This document shows positions 25,433-38,546 of a stretch of DNA of 64,000 bases, piece after piece. The translations under genes and the position numbers were made by a program. The DNA is from Onchocerca volvulus (Eukaryota; Nematoda; Chromadorea; Rhabditida; Onchocercidae), in the NCBI GenBank assembly GCA_000499405.2, contig HG738137.1, forward strand, positions 14,563,661 to 14,627,660. The letters run 5' to 3'. The notes below the pieces were generated by a model. The model was not told the origin of the DNA. It worked only from the letters and a program-made list of their open reading frames with translations, and ran no database searches. Every line of letters begins with the position of its first letter. The stretch's first letter is position 1.

Positions 25433-28400
25433 TTTTTTTTTTCTTTTTCTATATTCCTTCTTTTCTAAGTCTTGTCCTATTGGTCCATTACCTTTAATTA
25501 CGTTCTTGTCCCAATTCTCAACCCTTTTTTCTTCTCTCCAATTTTTTCCTATCAATTTATTTTGTATTTTAGTATTCATTCCTACCAAATTACCCTCAAT
25601 AAAATACTTTTTTTTCATTTTCATTGCTGAATAATTTCATCATTTTTTTTTTCTTTAAAAATTTATTATGGTTTAAATATCTTATCTAAAATTATCGAAT
25701 CGATAATGAATTAACCAATAATTAATTGCCTGAAGTATTACCTGTTCTTAATTAATATTGCTATCTTTTTCAGTAATTATCCATTCATTTTTTTTTTCGT
25801 TCAATCTATATTTTTATTTAAATAAGTATTACTCAGGTAAATTTATTAGTTTCAATAATTTCGAAAAGAAAAAAAGAGCAATAAAAATGGAATAATTCAA
25901 ATGATTCATATCAATGGAAAGATTAGAATTGGTTGATAAATGTTTGACTTGTAAATGAATCGTCAAAAAAAAGTTCGTTTTCAAAAATTTTCAAAATTAT
26001 TGCCTATTTCAAAAATATTTTGGCATAATTGCATAAACTTAATTGAAATATTTATTAGTTCTATTGCTAATAATATTTCATTTAAGTTTATGCAATTTAT
26101 GAATTTTTCCTATGAATTTTTTTTTATGAACTTTTTTTTTTTAGTTTATGCAATTATAAATTTATCTTCCATAACAGAATTATTCGCAATTTTTTTTGGC
26201 TCATTTAACAAGCACATAGGTATTATTTTAATCAATTTTATTCATGCTAATACTTTTTATAATTTAAATTTTTTAAGATTAATTTCTAAAATGGATTAAT
26301 TTTTCCTCTTTTCAGTTTTATTATCTTTCCGTTGGATTTACCAAAATTAAAACTCACAGCTTTTCATATAGCTTTTCTCTTACTGATTAAGATTTAAGAA
26401 TATTTGCTTAATTAGTTGCGAATGAAATTAGTTTCTTCAAATATTGTATAATTTAGTCGTGAAAAATATACTTTTTGGACAAAAATATACTTTTTATTTG
26501 AACTCGTAAACCAAAATTTTGAATATTTTTTAAATTAAAAAAAAAAAATGATGAAAAATTTGATGACATAATTTTATTTTTTAGTGTTTCTAATTAATTT
26601 CTAGTATCTTTTAAGTATCTTTTAAATCAATTTCAAGTTTCTTTTACGATACCAGTAAATTACTTTAAGTTTAATAATGGAAAGGTTGAAACTTAAACGC
26701 ATTAAATGAATCAGCGATCAGAAATGAAATCTTTATCCTAAATCATTATTATAAATGAACAAATATCTAATTATAAATGAATATTTAGAATAATAAAAAT
26801 TAATTATATCAATTTACGATGATGAAAATCAAAAGAAAATCCTGAAATGCTGCAATAAAAACCCAAAATTTCCATTGCTTTGAAAAAAAAACTTTATGTC
26901 CCCTTCCTGCGACATTATTTAAAAAAAAAAAAAAAAGAAGAAAAAAAATTAAAGTAATTTAAGATAATTCGAAATTCTTGTCTTATGGATAAAATTGTAA
27001 GGAAGAGGAAGAATCATTTTCGATAAATTCTTTCACTGTTGCATGAATACAGAACTAAAAGAAATCAAGTACTGATTAAATCGATATTTCACTAATATAA
27101 TTCTACATCATTTTAAGTACTCAAATTCAAAAAATTTAATATTGAGTTTGTGAACAGACATTTTTTGGCGGTAATTTATTTTATCATAATTGGATTTTTT
27201 TTTTTTATTTTCTTAATTTGAAGATTAAAACTACCAGTTTCAATTAAATTCCAATATATTCTTTTCGGTTGATAAACTTTTTTGTTTTTATTTGAAGTTT
27301 TCAATACTTTTTTTTAATTTAATATTTTAAAACAAACCTTAGCATTGATTTTTTTTGTTTTTTTTCTTTATTTTACATTTATTGTATCGATAATTTTATT
27401 GTTTCGGCATTTTCACTGTTCCAGTAATTTTTATTTATAATCCTATCCAATCCATTTCTTATTTTTTTTGTATTAGTATTGATTTTTTCATTATTAATAT
27501 AATTTTTTACAATTATTAAATAATATTTATTGCCATTTACTAATATTTTTTGTCAATAATATTTATCGTTATCACTTATTTTTTATTGTTATATTATCAT
27601 TATCATAATTTATTGATTGTTTCGAATTTTTTAATAAGTAATTTGCAAAATCCTTATACATACTTATGGATGCATTTAAAATTGAATTGTTAGGATTAAA
27701 ATAAAAAAAAAAATTATCAAAAACTTGAGTTGTTTTTATAGGAATTATGGTCGTTTTAATACTTTCTTAAATAAATTAGTAATTAAATAATGGAATAATT
27801 GAATAGCAATTGATTAATTTGAACAATAATTGATGAAACGAAAAGATTCCGCATTATTCGGTTGATTCATTCACTTACATGTTTTCTATTTTTATCTTCT
27901 TTTTTAAAATTACAAATCGATCAATCTTTCCTTTTTTCGTATTTTGATAAATTCGTCAGCAAGTTTTGATTTGTTTATCTTTTCTTGTCAACTGTTTAGT
28001 TCAAATTTAATTCTTTAAATTTCGTTTTTTTTTTTTTTTCTTCACTTTTCAAGCTAACATTTTAAATTGATTCCTTGTTGCTTTCACAGAAATTAGATTT
28101 TTGTTTTGGAACTTGGTTTAATTTCATAATAGGAATAATTTATTTGTTAAGGAATGACTCGAATTTGATTTATTTATTTTTATCAATGAAAATGAAATTT
28201 GATTATTGGTTTATTTTGTTCCACATGATATAATTAGTAATTCATGTATATACAGTTGTTTTTTTTTTCGATGATTACTTCATTTTAAATTATTTTTTAT
28301 CCTTTTTAATATTTGTATTTGCAAATTCTTCCTTTTTTTTTTGTTTTATCTAATTTCTAAGTATTAAAGAAAATACTTTCATGAAATGTATTGTGAAAAA

Positions 28401-29050
28401 AAATGAAAATTTTTGATATCAAAACGATGAAAAGATAAAAGATGGTGATAGATAAATAAAGTAAATTGAAATAAATATAGATGTATTATACTAATTAATA
28501 AAACTAAATTAATCAAATATTAAACAAAAAAAATTAAATTATTAAATTAATAGCATGTTTAAAGTAATGATAACAATGATGATTGTGTTTATCACTACTG
28601 GAAAGAGTTAATTTATTATAACAATTATAGTGATGATAATTGTTATGGGTGATTATAATAATGATAAGATGTAGTGATTATATTATTTCAAATTTAAACA
28701 CTTATATTTAAACATTTTAACGCTGTTAATGTATTTTAATGAATTAAATTAATTAAATATACAAAGTAGTGATTTACACAAAACTATTTAAATTATGAAA
28801 AATAATATGAAATGAATTTGAATTTTAAATTTGAAATCTATTTTACTCACTTCAATTACTCGATTCCTATATTACAGGAATAATTCAATTAATAATACAA
28901 AGATATCGAAAGTTATGCACCTCCTTTAAAGATATTAAACTATACATTACAGTATACCAATATAATAAAGCGAGTCATCGTCGCTATTACTATGGTTTTC
29001 ATTTTTTACATGCTATTTTTAACCGTTTTGTCATGCAAAGTACCGTATCC
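25433..29050. other. AT-rich intergenic DNA
   Basis: No supported gene. The longest open frame (25955-26299) encodes mostly F, I, N and L and looks like chance in AT-rich DNA. Numerous A/T homopolymers are present. Confidence 0.5.
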
Positions 29051-29345
29051 TAGCCTAATTATGGCAACAAAATCTAATATAGTAACGTGATCTAATTAAT
29101 ATTTTTTTCATTAAAAATAACAAATGATTTAATAATAATCGAAATATTATAATTACTAAACATATGGTAATAAATAATTAACTCTAATTGTAATATCTTA
29201 GCCTAGTTATAATGCCTTAGCCTGGTTACAGTAATTCAATTCGATTACAGCAATCTAGCTCAATTAATATTTCTATCATCGAATTCGACAGTAACCGCAA
29301 TTTCATAATAAATGATTTCGATATTAATCCGATAATAACTAAACT
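29051..29345. repeat. Diverged tandem duplication of about 165-175 bp
   Basis: The segment beginning CTAGCCTAATTATGG at 29052 resembles that beginning TTAGCCTGGTTACAG at 29217. Both run on through CTMATTAATATTT, an AAATGATTT stretch and AATAACTAAAC or ATTACTAAAC. The copies are clearly diverged. No coding content is seen. Confidence 0.5.
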
Positions 29346-29894
29346 ATTTGAACTACAAAAATGTAATTATGAACAAATAGCAGCCGAAATTACGAAAATT
29401 TGCTTTAAAATTGCCCTGTATCGGATTAATCGATATTACATTAATATCAAATAATTAACAATGAATAATTATCATACTAACATCCATTGCAATAAAATCG
29501 TAAACTTTTTCATTCGAAAAGTTTCGTCAATTTTTTTTTTTAAAAAATTGAATTCCTGGTTAAAATGAAATTTAATCGATACTTTTCACCATTCACAGTG
29601 AATCGAAATGTCAGTCATTTCTTTTACTTCTTTTTTCTTTTTTTTTTTTTTGCATATATTTTCTTTTGCTTGAATTTTACCTTGAAATGAATACAATTTA
29701 TCATTTTATTTGTGAATGAGTAATTATATATTGAAGTGTTTTTTTTTTTTTTGCCACTTTATCATTTCCATGATTTAACCGTATAAGTTAAGAAAAAATC
29801 GGGAATTGTTGCAAATAACATTTTGATATGAAGAATGAGACGGTAATTGAAATATGCATTTTAACGGTCGATTTGGCAAAGTTGAAAAAAAAAA

Positions 29895-30185
29895 AATTCA
29901 GCTACTGATTTATTGATCTTAACAATCAGCTATTGGCTATCTTGAAAAATCAGTCATCGATCGATTGGTATTGAAAAATAGCCAGTTACCGATCAATATT
30001 GAAAAATAGCTATCGATCGATTAGTTTTGAAAATCACATACTTACCTATTAATCTTCAAAATTAACTATTGATCAATTAATATCGAAAAATAGCTATTTA
30101 TCTACTGACTTTGAAAATCACCTATTAATCTATTAATTTAAAAAAGTAACTTTTGATCATTGATCTTAAAAATCAGTTATTACTA
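29895..30185. repeat. Tandem array of a roughly 30 bp GAAAAATAGCTATYGATC unit
   Basis: About nine or ten imperfect units are visible, each with a core like TTGAAAAATAGCTA followed by TCGATCGATTAGT or TTAATCTATTAAT. The internal palindrome ATCGATCGAT occurs in some copies. No gene is associated. Confidence 0.7.
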
Positions 30186-31044
30186 TATTTTAAATCCTAT
30201 AAATAGCTAATTATTTATGAAAGTTATATAGTTTTAATATAATACTTGAAATAAAGAAGAAAAAATAATTTTTGCTCTTAAAAATTTGAGGAAAAAAGAC
30301 ATCACTATTATTATTTCATTTTTTTTCTTTATTCTTTGCATCTTATACTAATTAGTTAAGCCTTTTTCTTTATTTTGCTAGCACAATAATACTTTCTCGT
30401 GATTTATTGAAACAATAATATCATAGCAATTAATTATATTATTTGCTTACTTTCAAACATATTGCAATTGTTCATGTTTACAACTAATATGATCAATCTA
30501 AAATAACCAAAAATATATTAAATTCACAAAATAGCAATTATTTTTGCTTAGTTCAAACTCACGTTAGACAAAAAAGTGATGAAAAATCATTACTCAGTTT
30601 TTTAAATTCATGTTTTTATTTAATTTCTTAAAATTAAATTATTAGTAGCGGAAAAATAAAAAAATTTAGCTACGATTTAAATTTTTTCACTTATAAATTA
30701 AATTGAAAAAAAAAAAAAGGAATATGAAATGATAAAAAGAAGAGAGAAAGAAATTGGAGGGGAAGAGTGAAAAAGAAAAGAGAAGAACATTATTTGAAAA
30801 ACTTTTTTTTTTTGACATCAATCTGTCACTCAACACAATTTGGTAACTTTTTTTTTTGGGACAAACAATCATCAAATTACCTTTTCTTCCTTTTCACACT
30901 TTTGAACTAAAAAAAAAATTTTTGAAACAATTCATTGATCGTTTAAATTAAATTTTTATCGTAAAAATCATCAAATGAAGAATCGCTTTTTTTTTTTTTT
31001 TTTTATTCAAATGAATGAATGGAAACAAAGAAAAAGAAAAAAAT
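30186..31044. other. AT-rich intergenic DNA with a purine-rich patch
   Basis: No gene is supported. A GA-rich block lies at about 30718-30790. The reading frames in it are simple-sequence artefacts. Confidence 0.5.
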
Positions 31045-31440
31045 TTCGGAATTTAATATTTTCGAACTTTCTACGATCAATGTCACTTTTGATATGATAT
31101 ATCTTTTTCGATTTTTTTTTTCATGTTTTCAGTTGTCAAAAATAATCAATATCAAGAAAAGTTCAAAATCGGTAATTCGATTTGAAAAAAAAAAAAAAAA
31201 AAGATGACTGTTTGATATTTTTGAATTTTGTATGACCAATATCATCTTTTATATGATATATCTTTTTTCCTTTTTTTTTTTTTTTATCAGTTATTAGAAA
31301 TAGTTAATCTTAATAAAAATGCAAAACTAATAATTCAATCTGAAAAAAAAAAAAGAAAAAATATAAATTTGATTTTTGAACCTTCTACAATTAGTGTCAT
31401 TTTGATATATACATTTTTCTTGGAAATATTAATATTGATC
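31045..31440. repeat. Roughly 157 bp unit repeated two and a half times
   Basis: Three related starts are visible: CGAACTTTCTACGATCAATG near 31063, TGAATTTTGTATGACCAATA near 31221 and TGAACCTTCTACAATTAGTG near 31378. The first two units continue in parallel through GATATGATATATCTTTTT, a T run, a TCAGTT or TCAGTTATTA segment and an AATTCRATYTGAAAAA end. The third is truncated. Both copies contain open frames of about 60-73 codons, but composition argues against coding. Confidence 0.75.
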
Positions 31441-34400
31441 GAAATTTGAAATTAGTTCCATTTGATTTAAGCCAGTCACACAATTCTAATAAATTTTTGT
31501 AATTCTAAATTATGTTAATGAATATTTTAATTATATTTTTGTATTTTCATTTATTCCTTTTTATTAACATTTTTTAACTTTAGTTTTAAATTTCAGTCAG
31601 TATAACTAAATTCCTTCCGATATTAAAAAGTTCGAAAAAATATCATTGACTTCTTAACTTGTGCGATTTCTTTCTACAAATAAAATGATTATTAAACAAT
31701 AGTTCTAACTCTATTTCGAAATTTAATTACAAAAAATTGATTGAAATTTAGGAAAAAAGACTTGAAATAAAAAATGCGTCATGCTAACTTTGCGTACTTT
31801 CTTCATCTAAACCAAATTATTGTAATATTAATCGTAAGTTTAATCATTTCTTATTTCGTGTAAATTTTCGTTGGTGATTTATTAATCAAAAGAAAACAAA
31901 AAAAAACGAAAGTTAAACGAAGTGCAATCAAAAAGTGACCGACTTTTAAAAAATCGTTTTCATCATTTTTTTCTTTTCAAAATTTGATCTGAATTCCTTT
32001 ACTTTTTATTTCATTTCATTTTTTTTTCGAAATTATAGTTCAATTAACTTTTGTAACTAATTTCAAACAACCATTGCTTTATGTTAACGATTTTTTGCTA
32101 TTCTTAGAAATAATAAAATTTGGAAAAAAAAACAATAAATCAAAAAAAAAAAAAAGAAAAAGAGATAAGTCAGAAAAACGATAAATTTCAAAATTAAAGT
32201 TATTTTTTTCGCCAAAAATTTCTAATCTTTTCACCAATTTCATTTTAAACTTTTTAGCTTTAGTATATAATTTTAATTCCACATTGATTAGGAAATATGC
32301 GTTCCATTATAAAAATATTGTTAAATCGTGGTGAAAATTTGCAAACAAAATAAAATTGGACTATATAAAAACATATTCATTCTATAATCTGCTCAGTAAT
32401 TTATTTACATTTATTGATTATTTGCATCAGATTAAATCTAGTTTTTAAAATCTTCTTCACACAAAAAATCGATTTAAAATGAAAATATTAAAAAAAAGAA
32501 AAAACGAAGACACAATTGGACAATAATTTACATTTGATTTTTTGTTGATATTATTCTTCCTCAGCCCTTTTGATGACGAAAATGATATCAACAAAAATTC
32601 ACATTTATGACTAATTTGCATTTTTAATACTTTTTAAATGATTAATAGCATAAAATCGGAATTACTGTTTTTTTTTTTTTTTATAATTTGTTTTTAAATT
32701 TACAGAATTTGCAAAGATATGTTAATTGCTACAATATGTGTCATGTCAAATTAGCAGCAAACTTTTGTTGTCATTGTTATATCGTGAGAAGAAAAAGAAA
32801 AAATTTTAATTTTTGAAATGAATTTGCTTACATTGAGTAATAAAATACTGAAATATCGGAAATATGAATTAATTAAATGTAGCAATATCACTAAAAAAAA
32901 AAGATGAGAATAACGATAAAATTAGAATGAAAATATGTAATTCCAATTAAATATTATATTATTTAATAAAATAAGTGCTTTTTTCTTCTTTTAAAATAAT
33001 ATATATATATATTTTTTTTTTGTAACGTATTTCTCTTAAATTTATTAATATGAATTGAATATGCCAAAAATATAAATTAACATATAACTTCTAATTACAG
33101 TTATTTTTTATTATTATTAATAATAATATTAAACTAGTATGCATGTATATGTAATGAATTGGAATTGTAAATATAATATGCTAAATAAGAATTGATTATT
33201 ATAACCAATTATATAAATTGAATATGCTAACAACATTAATTAGCTTATAAATTCTAATTATCATTATTTTTTTTTTTTTTTGTCATTAAAATAAGAAGAT
33301 GGAAGTATAGGAAATTTGGTGTAAAATGTTCGCATAATTTATTGTGCTTTCTTTAGGATACTTTGATAAAAAAAAAAAATTAAATAAGAATGCCAACAAT
33401 GAAATGGTTTTTTTAAACTGTAGTGCTACTTTTTTTTTTTTTTTTGAACGTTTTTCTTAAATGACTTTAACGAAGAAGTTTTCTTCCGTTTTTTTTTCTT
33501 TTTTTTTTTTGAAGATTTTTCTTTATTGAACTATTTTTTGCTTTTTTTTTCTCGCTCTTTGCTCCATTCTAACCATAATTTATGATCAACTAATTCACTT
33601 CGAAAGATTTATCACTCAGTTTGATGCGCTTGTTTATTGTCATTGAACGGATCGATTTATTTTTTTTTTTATGAGTCAAATAAAAATATTGGCATTTATT
33701 AAATTTAAAACGTAAAACTTTTTTAAATTATTTTAGTCATTTGAAATTGTCCAGCCTATTATTCATATTTTCAATAAGAAGCGGAATATGAATGATAAGT
33801 TCATTCAGTTTTATTATTCCATTAATTATCTGCTAAGCTGTTAATGCGTTATAATTATAATTGGCCAAGTTGTACGACAATTTGAACTTTTGCATATTCT
33901 TCGATCAAAATATATCAAAATCATTCTGTTCATCATTGCGGTGCAAAAGCAAAAAGATAATTTTAATATTTGAAATTTCATTATTTGAAAAAAAAAGAAT
34001 TTTCAAATTTAATAATGGTAACAACCATATGTTTCTAATGAAATTTTCGCTCCCAAAAAAGGAAATTTCATCACTTTTACTTCCTTCCTTTGTAACTTCT
34101 TTTCTAGGAAAATTGATTAATTATAAATGACAAATCGACGCTTATTGTGAATATTTGAAAGCAATTCCTCTGTCTCATAACATTTTAGTTTAATTCAAAT
34201 AATTTATTGGATAACTAAGAATTAAGTTTCAAAAATTTCATTTTGAAAATAGTTGAAATATTTCTTTTTTACTTATTCTAGTTATCATTTAACTAATTAA
34301 TCATTTTAATGAATAATAAAATGCAAACAGCATGTAATACAAAAACATATAAGAATAAAACAAGTTGAATATTTGGTGCAAATTTTCAAATACTAAAAAT

Positions 34401-35689
34401 GTACCTGAAATACTAATATAAATTGGATGATAGAATAAATGAATGAAAATATAATTAATTTAATTTACGTTATATTTGAAATATTATATCTGCCTCAATT
34501 TTTTTTTTAAATTTAATGAATAAATGATTTAAATTTTTTAATACCAAAAATGAATTTGCTTGAGTAATTAATTCGAATATCCAAATACTATATCTTAATT
34601 ATTTTTAACAATCAATTCCTCAATAATTAAACAAGTATTTGTTTTTTTATATTTATTTCTTTCGAATTGTATTTTTGAATTTTAATCTAAGAAAATTAAA
34701 ATAATTAAATTTCAAAATCGCTAAAATTTAAAAATAGGAATCATCAAAATATTAATGTTTTAAAAAGTATGAAAATAACGTTTTCACAAGAAAAGGTAAA
34801 AATAAACGAAACATTCGGTGGTTTGAAATTGATTAACAACAAAATAAATGGCTTATCGATTCGTCTCCAAATTTCTTTCTTTTTTCTTTTACCTTCAATT
34901 TTGATTGAATTTCTATCAATTTCCACGTTTTTTTTTTTTTCAAGCTCTATTTGTGTAAAATTCGATTAAAGTAGTTTTATTTAACACACTAATAACTTTG
35001 ACCTTATTTTAAATTTTAAATTGAGCAAAAAACTCCTTTCACTACAAAATTTTTCACTCATTTTTTTTTTTTTCTAATTTAAGAAAGTTATGTTGGAAGG
35101 AAAAGCTTACAATAATTGGCCAACTTTTTCTAAAATTTAGAAATCATTTGGGAAAAAGCACTCGTATATTTTTCATTTCTGCTTAATTTTGTTTACTTTT
35201 ATGGCAATGCATAAATGATCGATTCTAAATATGTCAAAAAATTATCAATCATAAAATCTCTTCACCCACTTATTTTATTTTTCTTTTTTACTTACATATT
35301 TCTTTTCTTGTTATTATGCCGATGTGATTTTAAAATTTAGAGTAATAATATTTGAATTGAATAATTCTATTTATATATATTAACAATTTAATGTATCCTT
35401 ATTTATTGTTCCATAGTTAAATTTGAGTATTCTTTTGCTATTTAGAAAAGCTATTTTTATATTTTAATTGTAAACAAAAAAAAAGGAATTCCTCTGCAAT
35501 TTCTTTTTACATTAAATATTCATTCAATTTATTTTACACAATGAGCTGAAATTTTCGAATATACCATGCAAATCGAACTAACCTTTTTAAAATAACAAGC
35601 AAAAAATCTATTATATCTATTTCAGCTTATTTTAATTTGGTTTTATAAATTTATAACTTTCATTTCTTAGTATTTACATTCGTTCTATT
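31441..35689. other. AT-rich intergenic DNA
   Basis: No supported exon or RNA gene. A/T homopolymers are frequent, including a short (TA)n tract at about 33000. Confidence 0.5.
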
Positions 35690-36015
35690 TACAGTGAAGT
35701 CAATTTTTATATTACATTAAAAAATCTTGCGATTTGCATAAAATTTAAATAAGAGATGAAAGGCGACATTTTAATAGCTGAAGATTTGGAGGATAAGACT
35801 AAATGAACAGTCTTAGTAGCTTGTTCTCTCTGAAATTTCCCTAAGGACAGTTGAAGTACGTCATGAAGCTGTTTTATTCGATAAAGCGAATGATTAGAAG
35901 AATTGTGAGACAAAACGTTTTCATTCTATTCTCAAACTTTCAATGAGTGTGACGTCTTGCTTGCTTGGATTGACACGTAGACATTGAATGTGTGCTCCAA
36001 GTAGACCATTTTTGG
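35690..36015. other. Higher-complexity island in the gene-poor region, unidentified
   Basis: This stretch has fewer homopolymers and more balanced composition than its surroundings. On the minus strand it carries a 68-codon open frame (35707-35913) containing HDVLQLSLGKFQREQATKTV. On the plus strand it ends in CCATTTTTGGTAAAAAA, which could be a splice donor. It may be a lost transposon fragment, a 5' noncoding exon, or an exon of an unrecognised gene. I do not recognise the protein. Confidence 0.3.
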
Positions 36016-38546
36016 TAAAAAAAAAAAAAAAAAAAAAGGTGGCGCAGTGAGATGAACTGAACATTGAGTTTTTTCATAAAATCATGCAAATAAATATCAA
36101 TTGCATAGCTTTAAAGGAATTTCTTAATTTATTATTTGCTTGAAACGATTAGACGAGATAAAGTGATATATTCAGGTTCCTTACAATACATTTGCAGCGC
36201 AAAATTTCATGATATAAAAAAAAAAAAAAGATTTTACATTATACATTGCTTAATGTAGCAAAAAAAAAAGAAAAAGAAAGAGAGATATTTGCTTGAATAT
36301 ACAACCAAAGCAAAATCCTATTATATATATATATATTTTCGCAGTATTTCATGCGTAAACGAATACGTATATGAATGATATTATATATGGTTGCAATTAA
36401 TGAATAATGCTACTAATACCGGAATATTCACCGGAATATTTGCTTAATTTTACCAGAAAATGAAAATTGATAGTTTTGAATGTTTTATATTTTTTTACTA
36501 CATATGTGAAAAACATAATCAATTACAGTCATGGATATTATAGTTTAATTCGTGATCACAATAATTCGCATATTTTTTGTGATTATAAATTTTGTTTAAA
36601 TGTATTAATGTTACGTTGCAATTCTTCGCAATATTATATTTCATATTTCTTTTGAAATAGAAAAATCATTTAAAAAATAAATGCAAACTTAACAATAAAT
36701 TTTTCGGCATATTCAAATTTTATTTGTGAAATAAATGTTTATTAAAAAATATTTGCTAATAAGTTCAATAAAAAGATGATGAAAATATTTCATTTTTTTC
36801 AATACTAATTTACTTAATCAAGCATGTTTTTAAGTAAATTTAGCAGAAAAAACTTAATTTTCCCTGTCATTTTAATGAATAAAAATTTGACTGTTTATTA
36901 TGTTTTTTATTTTTTCCATTTTTGTCATCAATTAGTTTACCGATTTTTTCATTACTTAAAATTTTTCTCTATTCATCACAATAAAGTTTCTTCCGTTCTT
37001 TTTTCTAATTTGTTTTGCTTACAAACGCATGAAATAGTGCCTATTTTAAAAAAAATTAGATTTGATCTTATTTAAAATTTTTCTTTCAACTAAACTTTCA
37101 TTTTTGTCATTTTTGAGTTGAAAAAGTTTTCCTTCAGTGACAGTGGAAAAAGTCTCACTTCTTGAAAACTTGATTATTTTCTTTTGTAATAATTTCAGTT
37201 TCGAAGCAGTGAGCTATTTGAAAATGACAGAAAGAAAAAAGAGAACATTTTAAAAGAAAAATTTTGCATATGGGAAAATTTTCGGAAGATTAATATAGCA
37301 AATTAATCATTGTAAAATTTGTTATAAGCATCGAAATGTATATTTATCTTTCAGTGTGTGTTAATTTATATCCGAAATAGGAAGTTGCATCTTTTGATGT
37401 TTGCCGCTTAAATTATAAATTTTCTTTTTCTTTCTTTGCAAATAGAAAATATTTCATCTCCAATAATGGAAATAGAAATGTTTGATTTGATATTTTTGCA
37501 GATATATTAATTTAATTTAAAATTATGGTATTTTAATATAAGCTTTCTCTACGATTATAAAAATACAAACGTTTCGAATAAATTACATATTTGACAGAAT
37601 TATAGCAATTTCAAATAGTCATTTCTTCCTTAATAATAAAAATGTTTGAATTACATATTTTACTGACATGTCAAGCTAATTCGAAATTGTCGCAATTTAA
37701 TATAAACATTCAAATTAAGTAAATAATAATGGCTAAAAATATTGATTTGATAATTTGCATATTTGTTACCATAATTGCACATTCTGTCTTCTATTGTTAA
37801 AAAATTTTATGATAGAAAATGTTGGTTGGCAGAAAAGCTAGCTTATATTTGGAAAAATTAAAATTTTTATACTCAATTTCGTTCCATTTCTTTTTTCCCT
37901 CTTCTTTCATATCAAGTGATTAAGTATCATACATCAAAAAGTATTTAACAAACCATCAATAAATAATTATATCGCTAAAAATCTTGATGAACGAAAAAAA
38001 AATTGAGTATTTTTGGAATATCTTTTGATTATTCCAATATTTTTTTCGTCCAATATTTTCTTTTCTAGTATGCTCCATTCTACATCTATTTATATTATGA
38101 TATAATTTCTATGATCAACAATTTATCTTTTTATCAAAATGCTCCATGAAAGAAATGCTCGTCATTAAATGATTCAACCAAATATTATTATTCAAAGTAT
38201 TGTATTTTTTTAGGTTTTTAGTTTTTTTTAATATTTTGATGCTATTATTTGAAAAGCACTGTATTTTAAAAAATTTCAATTTTATGAATATTTCAGAAGA
38301 TAAATTGGATAACAAGTATTCTGAAATATGCTTCATAAATAATAGCCATTAGAAATTATTGGTAATAATCGACGCTGTATATTTTTTATCGACGCTATCA
38401 ATAATTTCCAACATTTCTATTTCCGTTATATTCTACTGAATATTCTGCTATTTGACATTTCTTTTATCATTTTTTTTACCCTTTTCTACGCTTATTTACT
38501 TTTGCTTTTACGTATTCATTTATTTGAAAAAATTAGCACTACAATA
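36016..38546. other. AT-rich DNA upstream of the fibrinogen-domain gene
   Basis: This region should include the promoter of the gene starting at 38547, but no clear element is visible. A 20-base poly-A run lies at about 36018-36038. No coding segment is supported. Confidence 0.5.

Noticed and set aside
25955..26299. 114-codon open frame in the gene-poor region
   Set aside because: Its composition is almost entirely F, I, N, L and K, as expected from chance in AT-rich DNA, with no domain, no splice context and no neighbours.
36038..36060. A-box-like GGTGGCGCAGTGAGATG after a poly-A run, suggesting a SINE or tRNA fragment
   Set aside because: There is no B box, no second end and no repeat copy in the window.
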